DNA of 64,000 bases. It comes from Thioclava sp. ES.031 (GTDB lineage: Bacteria > Pseudomonadota > Alphaproteobacteria > Rhodobacterales > Rhodobacteraceae). The translations under genes and the position numbers were made by a program. Below are positions 52,475 through 61,229 of the stretch, one piece after another; within the stretch, counting starts at the first letter, position 1, and each line of letters begins with the position of its first letter. The notes under the pieces were generated by a model, which did no database searches, was not told the origin of the DNA, and saw only the letters and a program-made list of their open reading frames with translations. The stretch covers positions 2,854,501 through 2,918,500 of the forward strand of contig NZ_PDJO01000001.1 of assembly GCF_002563775.1 (NCBI RefSeq). Reading direction: 5' to 3'.

Positions 52475-52780
52475 CTACTCGTCCTTCTTATCGTCTTCGT
52501 CGGGTTCCTCGACCCGCTCGATTTCCACCTTCACCCGGGTGGCCAATCCGGCGATCACGCCGAGGACGGCCAGCCAAGGTGCTGCGAGCACCACGACCCC
52601 GCTGACGACGAGGCTGAGATTGAGGGGCGCCTCGACGAAGGGATCCCCGCCGGCGGAGCTGATACGCAGCTGGCGCACGCTCCCCTCCTGCGCCAATTCC
52701 TTGACGCGATCGACGAGTTGGTTGCCAGCGACCTCGATTTCTTCCCAAACGGTGCGCTCGGGCTTCTTGTCATCTTCCAT
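52475..52780 (-). CDS. DUF4342 small membrane protein
   Basis: 101 aa. The N-terminal DUF4342 segment is EEIEVAGNQLVDRVKELAQEGSVRQLRISS, followed by hydrophobic stretches (LNLSLVVSGVVVLAAPWLAVLGVIAGLAT) and an acidic tail. AGAGGA upstream fixes the ATG at 52780; the earlier in-frame sequence overlaps the amidase terminator. Function unknown. Confidence 0.8.
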   Translation of the reverse strand: MEDDKKPERTVWEEIEVAGNQLVDRVKELAQEGSVRQLRISSAGGDPFVEAPLNLSLVVSGVVVLAAPWLAVLGVIAGLATRVKVEIERVEEPDEDDKKDE

Positions 52781-52923
52781 CGAACTGTTCCTCTCGATTT
52801 GGGGGGTAAACACGGAGGTAATTTCGGCAGCGCGCGTCAGGCACATCGCTTTGCCACGGCTCGCTGCGCAGATGGAAAGGAACATGATTCCAAAGCCCGC
52901 GCCTTGATCTTCGTCAGGCACAG

Positions 52924-52982
52924 AACAAAAGGGCCGCTGCGGTGTGCGCTCGGGCAAAAGCCGAGTTCACTCCGCAACGGCC
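52924..52982 (-). terminator. Terminator of the amide operon
   Basis: A long stem joins GGCCGCTGCGG (52932-52942) with CCGCAACGGCC (52972-52982), with an inner CTCGGGC/GCCGAG stem. On the minus strand it runs into CCCTTTTGTT. It is 31 bases after the amidase stop. Confidence 0.8.
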
Positions 52983-53012
52983 ACGTGATGCTGTGACGCC
53001 GATTGGCCCCGA

Positions 53013-54551
53013 TCAGACCGCAGGTTTGCGGTGCAGCGTGCCCTGCTCATAGGCATAGGCGCATTGGATCAAGGCGTGCTCGCTCCACTGCTGGCCGAGG
53101 AAAATCAGTTCGAACGGCGCGCCGGAGGCGTAGTAGCCCGCGGGCACGGTGACGCCCGGAATGCCCGCGATGTTCAGCTCCCCGACGGTGGTCTCGAGGA
53201 TCGCGTCGCCCGAATGCAGGCCCGGCAGCTCGCAGAGCATCTGCGGATAGACGAGCGCGTCCAGTTCGTGCCGGGCGAAGACTTCCTCCATCAGCAGCAG
53301 ATAGGTCCGCTTCAAGGCCGTGAACGCGGGCAGCGCGGGCGGCGTAGTCGGGGATTTCACCGCCTCGACGAAATCGGGCAGCTCGTTGAGGAAGCCGAGG
53401 ATCGCCCCCTTCGCGAGCACGTTTTCCTCCTTCGTGGCCTCGACGAACTCCTCCCACGTCTTGATCGCCGCATTCGGGCCCAGCCGTTCGAGATATTTCG
53501 TCATGTCATAGGGGATGGATTCCAGCCCGCGCCCGTCGAAGAAAGGCGTGCCCGGCGTGATCTCGCGATAGCTTGCGAAATCGGTGCCTGCGAAGGGATC
53601 CTCGACCAGAACCGCCCCCAGCTCTTCAAGCTCGCTCTTCGCGCGATCGTAAAGATCCGCCGCCTCGTGGGAGAGTTCGTTCTTCCGCCAGCCCGGCCCG
53701 TAAAGCCCGAGCCGCTTGCCCTTCAGGCCGTCCTTCGACAGGCCCGAGGCGTAGCCGCCTTCGGGGATCTTGTCGACGCTGGCGAGCGTCTTGGGATCTT
53801 CGGTGGTGAACCCCGCCAGCACATCGAGGCCGAGGGCGGCATCGGTGACAGTGCGGGCGATCGGCCCAACCACGTCGCGATTGCCCGACAGCGGCACGAC
53901 ACCGGCATTCGGCACCAGCCCGATGGTCGGCTTGATGCCCACCAGCCCCTGCGCCGAGGCCGGGTTCTGGATCGAGCCGCCGGTTTCCTCGGCCAGGCCC
54001 ATGACGCACATATGGGTGGCGACCGCCGCCGCGGTGCCCGCGCTCGACCCGCCCGGCGCGCGGTCCTCGATCGCGGGGTTGATCGTGGGACCGGCCCAGC
54101 TGTCATTGGCATGCGTTCCGGTCCAGCTGAGGATCGGCACGTTGGTCTTGCCGAGGATCACCGCATCGGCCGCGCGCATCCGGGCCACCACGGGGCTGTC
54201 GCGTTCGGGCATCAGGTCGACGCCGCCCGTCCCGGAATAGAGCAGCCGCCAGCCCGCCGTGGTGGGGATGCCCGCCATATCCATCGGATCCTTCACGACG
54301 ATCGGCACCCCGGCCAGCGGCCCCAGCGCCTCGCCCGCAGCGCGCCGCCGGTCGATGTCGCGGGCGGTTTCGAGGGCTGCGTCATTCTCGAAGATGATCG
54401 CGTTGTATTTGCCGTTCAGCGCCTTGACCTGAGCGATGCAGGCTTCGGTCAGCGCCTCTGCGGTGAACGTCCCCGAGGCCAGCCCCTCCTGAACGGCGGC
54501 GACGGTGAGCGTTCCGAGATCGGGCAGATCGGGTTTCGTTTGAGCGGACAT
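53013..54551 (-). CDS. Amidase signature family amidase
   Basis: 512 aa. The Ser-cisSer-Lys triad is K87 (VVKDPMDMAG), S169 in GGSSAGTAAAVA and S193 in EETGGSIQNPAS. In that last motif Gln replaces the Arg most often found after GGSI. AAGGAG precedes the ATG at 54551. It is the last gene of the amide cluster, after formamidase, and likely hydrolyses a different range of amides to acid and ammonia. An intrinsic terminator-like hairpin lies in the 228-base gap before it. Confidence 0.88.
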   Translation of the reverse strand: MSAQTKPDLPDLGTLTVAAVQEGLASGTFTAEALTEACIAQVKALNGKYNAIIFENDAALETARDIDRRRAAGEALGPLAGVPIVVKDPMDMAGIPTTAGWRLLYSGTGGVDLMPERDSPVVARMRAADAVILGKTNVPILSWTGTHANDSWAGPTINPAIEDRAPGGSSAGTAAAVATHMCVMGLAEETGGSIQNPASAQGLVGIKPTIGLVPNAGVVPLSGNRDVVGPIARTVTDAALGLDVLAGFTTEDPKTLASVDKIPEGGYASGLSKDGLKGKRLGLYGPGWRKNELSHEAADLYDRAKSELEELGAVLVEDPFAGTDFASYREITPGTPFFDGRGLESIPYDMTKYLERLGPNAAIKTWEEFVEATKEENVLAKGAILGFLNELPDFVEAVKSPTTPPALPAFTALKRTYLLLMEEVFARHELDALVYPQMLCELPGLHSGDAILETTVGELNIAGIPGVTVPAGYYASGAPFELIFLGQQWSEHALIQCAYAYEQGTLHRKPAV

Positions 54552-54681
54552 GAGAGACTCCTTTTCCGTTTGGCGGGCATGGTGCCGCCATCGCCCGAGC
54601 CGGAGCCGGGCGGGGTGGATCGAAAGTGACGAAGCTCGACCCGTGGCGCGAACCGCTGAGGCCGCAGGGACGGTCGAAGCC

Positions 54682-54735
54682 GGGAAGAAAAAGGTCGCCT
54701 CCACCCAAGAAGCTGCCCTCCAAGGCAGAGGCGAC
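54682..54735 (-). terminator. Terminator or attenuator between formamidase and amidase genes
   Basis: On the minus strand GTCGCCTC (54735-54728) pairs with GAGGCGAC (54701-54694) and is followed by CTTTTTCTT. Inside the loop CTGCC-TTGGAG-GGCAG forms its own 5-bp stem with a 6-base loop. It could be read through or regulated to uncouple the amidase gene from the genes upstream. Confidence 0.65.
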
Positions 54736-54779
54736 AGGTTAAAGACCGCGCAACAAGGGATAGGGGCGCGGCCCTAAGC

Positions 54780-55778
54780 TCATTCAGCGATGCCGACGAT
54801 CGACTTCAGGACCGAGGCCCCGACCGTGTATTTCGGGTCGACCATGTTGCCGAGGCGCACGCGCCCGCATTGGGTCAGCAGCATATAGGCGTCGATCTCG
54901 TCGAAGCCGAAATCGGCGGCCATCCAGCGGATCAGCTCGCGGTAAGCGCCGCGCGCAGCGTCTTCCATCGGGCGTGCCGAGCCGACCGTCATGTAGAACT
55001 CTTCGTTCTCCAGACGCGGCGTGCTGATCGTCCAGTTCTTGATCAGGTCGATGCGCACGGTGGTGACGGTCGGGTGCTCGACCGCGACGCCGCAAAGCTC
55101 ACCGTCGCCCTGGGCTGCGTGGCAATCCCCGAGGAACAGATACCCGCCCTCGGTCTGCACCGGCAGATAGACGACCGCGCCCGGTGCGACATCGGGAAGG
55201 TCCATGTTGCCGCCGTAATAATCCGGCACCAGCGAGGAGATCGCCTCGGCAATCGGAGCCGTGCCGATCGTGCCGATGAAGGGCTCGTAAGGCAGGCTGA
55301 TCTTGTCGTTCCACTTCGTGCCCTCCTCGACGGTGATGTCGAGCTTGCGCACCACCTCGGGCAGCGGCGCAGTCAGGAGCGCGGTCTCGAAGGTGGGAAC
55401 CAGACCGCCGAATTCGGGCATGATCACCGTGGTCCCCCGCGGCTGCGGCCCGCGCGGCACGATGCTCTCGATATAGACCGCGATCGTGTCGCCCTTCTCG
55501 GCGCCGTTGACGTAGATCGGGCCGTTTTGCGGGTTCAGGAACGGGAAGTTCAGGATCTCGGTCGGCTTGTCGGTCTCCGACTTGATCGCGCCTTCGAACG
55601 CGTCGTGGGTCTCGGCGCTGACGACGGTGCCCGGATCGACGGTCAGGACCGGCTCGATCCCGGCGGTGTAGATGTAGGGATAGCTTCCCTGCTCTTCCTC
55701 GGTGATCGTGCGTTTCTCGAGGGTCTGACCTTTCGCCACGCCCTTGCGCGCCATGATGGATTCTTCAAACCAGCTCAT
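54780..55778 (-). CDS. Acetamidase/formamidase
   Basis: 332 aa FmdA/AmdA family hydrolase that releases ammonia from formamide or acetamide. Conserved stretches are YVNGAEKGDTIAVYIESIVPRGPQPRGTTVIMPEFGG, then YYGGNMDLPDVAPGAVVYLPVQTEGGYLFLGDCHAAQGDGELCGVAVEH, holding the metal-binding and acidic residues of the family. Its length is close to that of the shorter family forms. It is directly downstream of the five-gene importer, which fits the import and hydrolysis of short amides. Confidence 0.93.
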   Translation of the reverse strand: MSWFEESIMARKGVAKGQTLEKRTITEEEQGSYPYIYTAGIEPVLTVDPGTVVSAETHDAFEGAIKSETDKPTEILNFPFLNPQNGPIYVNGAEKGDTIAVYIESIVPRGPQPRGTTVIMPEFGGLVPTFETALLTAPLPEVVRKLDITVEEGTKWNDKISLPYEPFIGTIGTAPIAEAISSLVPDYYGGNMDLPDVAPGAVVYLPVQTEGGYLFLGDCHAAQGDGELCGVAVEHPTVTTVRIDLIKNWTISTPRLENEEFYMTVGSARPMEDAARGAYRELIRWMAADFGFDEIDAYMLLTQCGRVRLGNMVDPKYTVGASVLKSIVGIAE

Positions 55779-55823
55779 AAGTTGCTCCTTTTACTTGCAA
55801 ATTCCATGATTGTTCCGGGGAGA

Positions 55824-56537
55824 TCAGACCGACAGGTATCGTCGGATCGTGTCGCGGTCCTGCAGCATCTCGCGGTCGAGCTCGGCGACGATCCGGCCCT
55901 TGTCCATGACGTAGCAGCGCTGCGCCATCGCCCGGATCATGTCGACATTCTGCTCCACGAAGACGACGGTCACGCCGGTCTCGCGGTTCAGCTCGACCAT
56001 GATGCGCGCGATGTCCTGCACGATGTTCGGCTGGATCCCCTCGGACGGCTCGTCGAGCAGGATCATCGACGGATCGCCCATCAGCACGCGCCCGATGGCG
56101 AGCTGCTGCTGCTGACCGCCCGACATCGTTCCCGCGCGTTGATCGGCGCGCTCCTTGAGGATCGGGAAATAGCGGAAGATCTCGTCGACCTTGCCCGGTG
56201 TGGACTTGCCCGCGATGCTTTCGCCGACGAGCAGGTTTTCCAGCACGGTCATGCGCGGGAAGACGTCGCGGCCTTGCGGCACATAGCCGATGCCCTTGCG
56301 CGCCCGTTTATGCGCCGAGAGCAGGTCGATCGACGCGCCGTCGAGGTTGATCGAGCCCTTGTCGGTCGACAACAGCCCGATCAGCGTTTTCATCAGGGTC
56401 GATTTGCCGACCCCGTTGCGCCCGATCACGGCGACGATCTCGCCCTCGCGGACCTGAAAATCGACGCCTTGCAGCACCGGCTTGCCGCCGTAGCCCGCAT
56501 TGAGTTCGATCACGTCGAGAAGGACTTCCTTACGCAT
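55824..56537 (-). CDS. Amide/urea ABC transporter ATP-binding protein (UrtE/LivF-like)
   Basis: 237 aa. Walker A GRNGVGKST, signature MSGGQQQQLAIGRVL and Walker B MILLDEPSEGIQPN, the last being typical of UrtE. GGGAGAAG supports the ATG at 56537, which overlaps the end of the preceding ATPase gene by 8 bases; an upstream in-frame Met would overlap further. One of two ATPases of the importer. Confidence 0.92.
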   Translation of the reverse strand: MRKEVLLDVIELNAGYGGKPVLQGVDFQVREGEIVAVIGRNGVGKSTLMKTLIGLLSTDKGSINLDGASIDLLSAHKRARKGIGYVPQGRDVFPRMTVLENLLVGESIAGKSTPGKVDEIFRYFPILKERADQRAGTMSGGQQQQLAIGRVLMGDPSMILLDEPSEGIQPNIVQDIARIMVELNRETGVTVVFVEQNVDMIRAMAQRCYVMDKGRIVAELDREMLQDRDTIRRYLSV

Positions 56538-57249
56538 CGACTTCTCCCAGATAGATGGCGGCGACACGTTCATCGGCGACGATCTCGTCGATGGTGCCCT
56601 GCGCGAAAATCTTGCCGAAATGGAGCACCGTGACCTGGTGGGCGATCTGGCGCACGAAGGCCATGTCGTGCTCCACCGCCAGCAGGGTCATGCCCTCGCG
56701 GTTGAGCTCCTGAAGCATCTCGCCGGTGGCGAAGGTCTCGTCGGGCGTCATCCCGGCGGTCGGCTCGTCCAGCAGCAGCAGGCGCGGTTTCAGCGCTACC
56801 GCCATGCCGATCTCCAGCCACTGTTTCTGCCCGTGGCTGAGATTGCCGGCGAGCTGCTTGCGATCCTGCGAGAGTTTGAGGAACTCCAGCAGCCGGTCGA
56901 TCTCCTCTTGCAGGATCTCGGGCGCGACATGGTGCTGAAGCGCGATCGTCAGGTTCTGCTGGACGCTCAGCTCCTTGAAGATGCCGGGCACCTGGAACTT
57001 CACGCTGATCCCCTTGCGGATGCGCTCGAAGGGTTTCGCGCGGGTGATCTCCTCGCCGTCATAGAGGATCTCTCCGCTATCGGGCAGATGTTCGCCCAGG
57101 ATCAGCTTGAAGAAGGTGCTCTTGCCCGCCCCGTTGGGGCCGATCAGGCAATGCATCTCTCCGGGCTGAAGCGCGAAATCGACATTGCCCGTGACGTGGA
57201 GCCCGCCGAAATGCTTGTTGAGCTGGCGTGTTTCGAGAATGGCCATCAC
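56530..57249 (-). CDS. Amide/urea ABC transporter ATP-binding protein (UrtD/LivG-like)
   Basis: 239 aa. Walker A GPNGAGKST, signature LSHGQKQWLEIGMAVAL and Walker B LLLLDEPTAGMTPDET. The SHGQ signature and the MTPDE ending are those of UrtD proteins. It overlaps the permease gene by 4 bases. Acts with the UrtE-like ATPase under the two permeases. Confidence 0.92.
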   Translation of the reverse strand: MMAILETRQLNKHFGGLHVTGNVDFALQPGEMHCLIGPNGAGKSTFFKLILGEHLPDSGEILYDGEEITRAKPFERIRKGISVKFQVPGIFKELSVQQNLTIALQHHVAPEILQEEIDRLLEFLKLSQDRKQLAGNLSHGQKQWLEIGMAVALKPRLLLLDEPTAGMTPDETFATGEMLQELNREGMTLLAVEHDMAFVRQIAHQVTVLHFGKIFAQGTIDEIVADERVAAIYLGEVDA

Positions 57250-58316
57250 CGCTCTCCTTCCAGTTTGGATTTCCGGCGCATGAAGGGCGAGAGCAGCGCG
57301 ATGACGATGCCACGCGGGGCGATCAGGACGGTGATCACCAGCAGCGTTCCCATCACGATCAGCGCATATTGGCTGCCGTAGATCGTGAGCGACTGGAACA
57401 CCATGAGCACCGCGAGCGTGCCGATGACCGTGGTGGTGAGGTCCGTGCGTCCGCCGACCGCGACCCAGACGATGGGCAGCGAGGCCGCCGTCATCCCCAT
57501 CGAGGCAGGCGTGATGTAGTTGCCCCAGGAGGTGTAGAGCACACCCGAGAGGCCCGCGAGCGCGGAGCCGATCACGAAGGTCGCAAGCTGATACTTGCGC
57601 ACGTCATAGCCCAGCATCTCGGCGCGCATCGGGTTCTCGCGGATCGCCACGATGACATTGCCGAAGCGCGAATTCACGAGGATGCGCAGGCCGAGATAGC
57701 AGACCAGCAGCAGCACCAGCGTGACGTAATAGAGGGTCACGTCCGGATAGAGCACGATATTGCCGCCCGGCCACGGGATCGTCAGCGAGGGCATCGCGCC
57801 CATGCCGTTGAAGCCGTTCAGACGCGCCTTGCCGATCGCCCATTCCGGCCCCGCCGTCTGCGCCATGAAGCGCTCGAGCACCAGCGTCACCGAGAGCGTC
57901 ACGATGCCGAGGAACACGCCGCTGATGCGCCCGAAGAACAGGAAGTAGCCAAGGATCGCTGCGAAGAGTGCGCTCAGGCCAACCGCCAGCACGAGCGAGA
58001 GCAGCGTCAGGCCGTAGGCGTCGCCGAGGTTGATCGTCAGGACCCCGTAGGCGTAGCCCGCGACCCCGAAGAAGGCGGTCTGGCCGAAGCTGAGCGCCCC
58101 GCCATAGCCCCAGATCAGGCTGAGCCCCATCGCCATGAAGAGCCAGTTGAAGAAGTAGACGTTATTGCCGACGTCATAGCTGTCCGCGAAGAACGGATAG
58201 GCGCAGGCGGCCAGCAGGACGACGCTGAAGCCCGACCAGAATTTCGGTCCCTTGCCGAGGGTTTGCGGCCCCTCGATGAGCTTCAGAATGGAAGTGAAAC
58301 GGGATGCGCTGCTCAC
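57246..58316 (-). CDS. Amide/urea ABC transporter permease (UrtC/LivM-like)
   Basis: 356 aa branched-chain/urea type permease with about ten helices. Family marks are YVFFNWLFMAMGLSLIWGYGGALSFGQTAFFGVAGYAYG and AIRENPMRAEMLGYDVRKYQLATFVIGSALAGLSGVLY. It lies 1 base after the UrtB-like gene and overlaps the UrtD-like gene by 4 bases. Confidence 0.92.
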   Translation of the reverse strand: MSSASRFTSILKLIEGPQTLGKGPKFWSGFSVVLLAACAYPFFADSYDVGNNVYFFNWLFMAMGLSLIWGYGGALSFGQTAFFGVAGYAYGVLTINLGDAYGLTLLSLVLAVGLSALFAAILGYFLFFGRISGVFLGIVTLSVTLVLERFMAQTAGPEWAIGKARLNGFNGMGAMPSLTIPWPGGNIVLYPDVTLYYVTLVLLLVCYLGLRILVNSRFGNVIVAIRENPMRAEMLGYDVRKYQLATFVIGSALAGLSGVLYTSWGNYITPASMGMTAASLPIVWVAVGGRTDLTTTVIGTLAVLMVFQSLTIYGSQYALIVMGTLLVITVLIAPRGIVIALLSPFMRRKSKLEGER

Positions 58317-58317
58317 G

Positions 58318-59190
58318 TCAGGCCCTTTCTTTCAGGATCTTGCCGCTGATGCCGCGCGGCAGGATGCGGATCACGATGATGACGGCGATGAGCATGCCGA
58401 TCTGACCGGCAAGCTGGCCCTGCCAGGAGGTCAGCGACGCTTTGATGAAGCCAAGCACGACCGCGGCAGGCGCCGTCCCGAGGAAGATGTCTGCGCCGCC
58501 CACAACGACGGTCACGAAAGCCTCGACCATGAAGGCGGCCCCCATCGTCGGCACGAGCGTCATCGTCGGCGCGTAAAGCCCACCGGCAAGCCCCGCGAGC
58601 GCCGCGCCCAGACCGAAGGTCAGGCTGTAGATCAGGTTGGTGTTGACCCCGAGCGCCTCGGCCACATGCGGCACCTGGATCGTGGCGCGGGCAAGGATGC
58701 CGAAGCGCGTCTTGGTAAACATCAGCCACAGCGCGGCCAGCGTCGCGAGCGCCATTACCACGAGCACGATGCGGTAGATCGAATAGGAATAGTCGCCGAC
58801 GGTGAAGCTGCCGAAGGGCGTGCCGCTGCCCGCCATCGTCGTGCCCAGCACGATCAGCGTGCCTTGGGTGACGATCATCGAGATCCCCCAGGTAGCCACG
58901 ATCGTATCGAGGGGACGTTTGTAGAGCGGTCGGATCACCACGACCTCGACGATCATCCCGGCGATACCGGCGGCCAGAGAGCCCAGCGCGATCGCGATCG
59001 GAAGGGGCACGCCCATATGGGTGGCGCTCGTCGAGACATAGGCGCCGCAGAGGATGAACTCGCCATGCGCGAGGTTGATCACGCCCATCATGCCGAAGAT
59101 CACCGCGAGGCCGCAGGCGCTGAGCACGAGGAAGGCGAACGCGTCTCCGAACTGGTAGAAGAAGCTGAAAAGAGAGTAGAGGAACTCCAT
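58318..59190 (-). CDS. Amide/urea ABC transporter permease (UrtB/LivH-like)
   Basis: 290 aa permease with about eight helices. The marks are AVIFGMMGVINLAHGEFILCGAYVS near the N-terminus and ALGVNTNLIYSLTFGLGAALAGLAGGLYAP in the second half. AAGGGA precedes the ATG at 59190; longer in-frame starts would read through the preceding hairpin. It pairs with the UrtC-like permease. Confidence 0.92.
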   Translation of the reverse strand: MEFLYSLFSFFYQFGDAFAFLVLSACGLAVIFGMMGVINLAHGEFILCGAYVSTSATHMGVPLPIAIALGSLAAGIAGMIVEVVVIRPLYKRPLDTIVATWGISMIVTQGTLIVLGTTMAGSGTPFGSFTVGDYSYSIYRIVLVVMALATLAALWLMFTKTRFGILARATIQVPHVAEALGVNTNLIYSLTFGLGAALAGLAGGLYAPTMTLVPTMGAAFMVEAFVTVVVGGADIFLGTAPAAVVLGFIKASLTSWQGQLAGQIGMLIAVIIVIRILPRGISGKILKERA

Positions 59191-59253
59191 AGACCGTCCC
59201 TTTCTTGGTGGCCGTCGTTCAGGGAAATCCGGGCAGGAAAATCCGGGAGGGGA

Positions 59254-59283
59254 CGGATGCGGAGCCAAGGGGCCCCGCATCCG
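59254..59283 (-). other. Intercistronic hairpin after the amide-binding protein gene
   Basis: CGGATGCGG (59254-59262) pairs with CCGCATCCG (59275-59283) around a 12-base loop, just after the binding-protein stop codon and without a U-tract. It occupies the same position as the hairpin at 34583-34610 in the sugar importer operon and probably raises the amount of binding protein relative to the membrane parts. Confidence 0.7.
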
Positions 59284-59295
59284 CGATGCGTCGGA

Positions 59296-60531
59296 TTACT
59301 CCGTCGGCAGGTGCGACGGGGTGTACTGGTCGCTCGGATCGTTCTGGGTCAGATCGCAGCCGACATCGCCCAGCCAGTAGGGCTTGATGTCATCCCATTT
59401 CTTCGGGAACTCGATCGAGTGATCTTCCAGCACATGGGCCAGATAGATCGTGTGCGAGGTGTGCTGGCTCTTCGGATCGATGCACATCTCACCCTCGGGC
59501 GCGTCGTAGCACAGGTTGCCATCGGCGAGCGTGGCGCGCACATCTTCCAGAGCGGTGGAGCCGCCGGCTTTCTCGACCATCTCCTTGTAGAGATAGACCG
59601 CCGCGTAGGAGTTCTCGGCTTCCTGGTTGATGTAGGGCTCGTCGGGGAACATCGCGTGGAACTTCTCGACGAAGGCCTTGCTTTCCGGCGTGTCGATTTC
59701 CTCGACATAGTTCACCGTCGCATACATGTCCTTCAGGCTCGGGGGCGTGAAGCGCTTATGCTCGTAGCCCTGACCCACGTTCACCGAGGACGCCATCGGC
59801 AGGTCGACATTCGCCGAACCGGCCTGCTCGTAATAGGACGACTGCGCCGTGCCCACGAGCAGCGTCACCACGAAGTCGGGCTTGGCGGCCTGGATGTTCT
59901 GGATGGTCTGCGAGAACTGCGACACGCCGAGCGGGATGAACTCTTCGCCCACCATCTCGCCGCCATTGTCCTTGACGATGTTGCGCACCCATTCGGCCGA
60001 GATCTGGCCGAAGTTGTAGTCGGCGGCGATCGTGTAGACGTTCTTGCCGTACTTCTCCATCATGTAGGGGATCAGCGTCGAGAACTGCTGCTCCGGCACC
60101 GCGCCGGTGACGATCATGTTCGCGTCGCAGACGCCGCCTTCATACTGGTTGTTGTAGAAGGCCAGCCCGTCGAACTGGTTGACGATCGGACGGTAAGCTT
60201 CACGCGAGGCCGAGGAGAAGCCCGCGAAGACCACGTCCACCTTGTCGCGCTGCAGCACGCGGCGCATGAATTCCTGATAGCGCGTGTTGTCCGACTGGGT
60301 GTCGTAGGTCACCAGTTCGATCGGACGACCGGCGATGCCGCCCGCGTCGTTGATTTCCTTGGTGGCCAGCTGGATGCCATGCACCTTGCCGATGGTCGCG
60401 AGGGCGAAATCCCCCGACTGGTCTTCGAGCACACCGATCTTGATCGGCTCCGCATCCTGAGCCGCCACAGGGCCGGCAAAAGACAATAGGGTAGCGAGCA
60501 CCGAAGCGGTGCTGATCAGTTTCCTGTTCAT
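59296..60531 (-). CDS. Short-chain amide/urea-binding periplasmic protein (UrtA/FmdD-like)
   Basis: 411 aa. Signal peptide MNRKLISTASVLATLLSFAGPVAA, then a Peripla_BP_5 type I fold: IKIGVLEDQSGDFALATIGKVHGIQLATKEIN, YDTQSDNTRYQEFMRRVL, FAGFSSASREAYRP, NNQYEGGVCDANMIVTG. AAGGAG precedes the ATG at 60531. The binding site pattern resembles urea/amide proteins related to AmiC, encoded upstream. Feeds the importer. Confidence 0.9.
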   Translation of the reverse strand: MNRKLISTASVLATLLSFAGPVAAQDAEPIKIGVLEDQSGDFALATIGKVHGIQLATKEINDAGGIAGRPIELVTYDTQSDNTRYQEFMRRVLQRDKVDVVFAGFSSASREAYRPIVNQFDGLAFYNNQYEGGVCDANMIVTGAVPEQQFSTLIPYMMEKYGKNVYTIAADYNFGQISAEWVRNIVKDNGGEMVGEEFIPLGVSQFSQTIQNIQAAKPDFVVTLLVGTAQSSYYEQAGSANVDLPMASSVNVGQGYEHKRFTPPSLKDMYATVNYVEEIDTPESKAFVEKFHAMFPDEPYINQEAENSYAAVYLYKEMVEKAGGSTALEDVRATLADGNLCYDAPEGEMCIDPKSQHTSHTIYLAHVLEDHSIEFPKKWDDIKPYWLGDVGCDLTQNDPSDQYTPSHLPTE

Positions 60532-60572
60532 TTTCAACTCCTTGTTGAGGTTTTCCTGGGTGCCTTGCTGGG

Positions 60573-61229
60573 CTAGCGCGCCTGACACCTCTTTTTCGTT
60601 TCACCGCGATCGAGATCGCTGTCCGGGTTTGCCAGCATCAGGGACTCGCAGTGGTCCTCGACGCTGACGCGCGCGCGCATGCTGTCCTTTCGCAGAAGGT
60701 CATATGCGGCATCTTCGTTAAGCCCGCGCTGGCGCATGAGCGCAGCGACAGCCTTGATGACGTAAATCCGTTTGCGGCGGCGTTCGCCCATATCGTCGAG
60801 GCTCGCCTTGAGGCCGTCGATTTGCTCGAACGCGTTCACGCCCAGATAGAGAGCGGAATAGACGGCTCCGCTATGGATCGGTTTTTGCAGGAAGGACGCG
60901 GCCCCGAGTTGGAGCATCGCCTTGAGACGGCTCGGCGCTTCCGTGCCGACCAGCCCGACCGTCGGACACGGCGCATGCTGGGGCGACAGATTGTAACTCT
61001 CGGGCCATGCAGGCGGCAGGTTCAGGTCGCCGTCGATGATGACGAGGTCGGCCTCCGGGCTGAGATCTTCGGGCAGCTCGAAGTCCTGGCGCAGCGGGAG
61101 GGGACGGGTATCCGGCTCCAGCCCGAGCCTGCGCAGCGTGGCTTCGAGAATACCCAGCGAGCGGCCCTCGGTGGTGAAGATGACGGCCCTGCGGCCGCGG
61201 AAGTTTTGCGCGATCCGGGGTGTCTTCAT
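60573..61229 (-). CDS. AmiR-like ANTAR-domain antiterminator
   Basis: 218 aa. A receiver-like N-terminal domain (about 15-130; VIIDGDLNLP holds the only candidate phosphoacceptor area, as in AmiR, which is not controlled by phosphorylation) is followed by a coiled coil and a C-terminal ANTAR RNA-binding domain (RRKRIYVIKAVAALMRQRGLNEDAAYDLLRKDSMRARVSVEDHCESL). It would prevent early termination of the operon message when an amide is present. Overlaps amiC by 4 bases. Confidence 0.88.
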   Translation of the reverse strand: MKTPRIAQNFRGRRAVIFTTEGRSLGILEATLRRLGLEPDTRPLPLRQDFELPEDLSPEADLVIIDGDLNLPPAWPESYNLSPQHAPCPTVGLVGTEAPSRLKAMLQLGAASFLQKPIHSGAVYSALYLGVNAFEQIDGLKASLDDMGERRRKRIYVIKAVAALMRQRGLNEDAAYDLLRKDSMRARVSVEDHCESLMLANPDSDLDRGETKKRCQAR

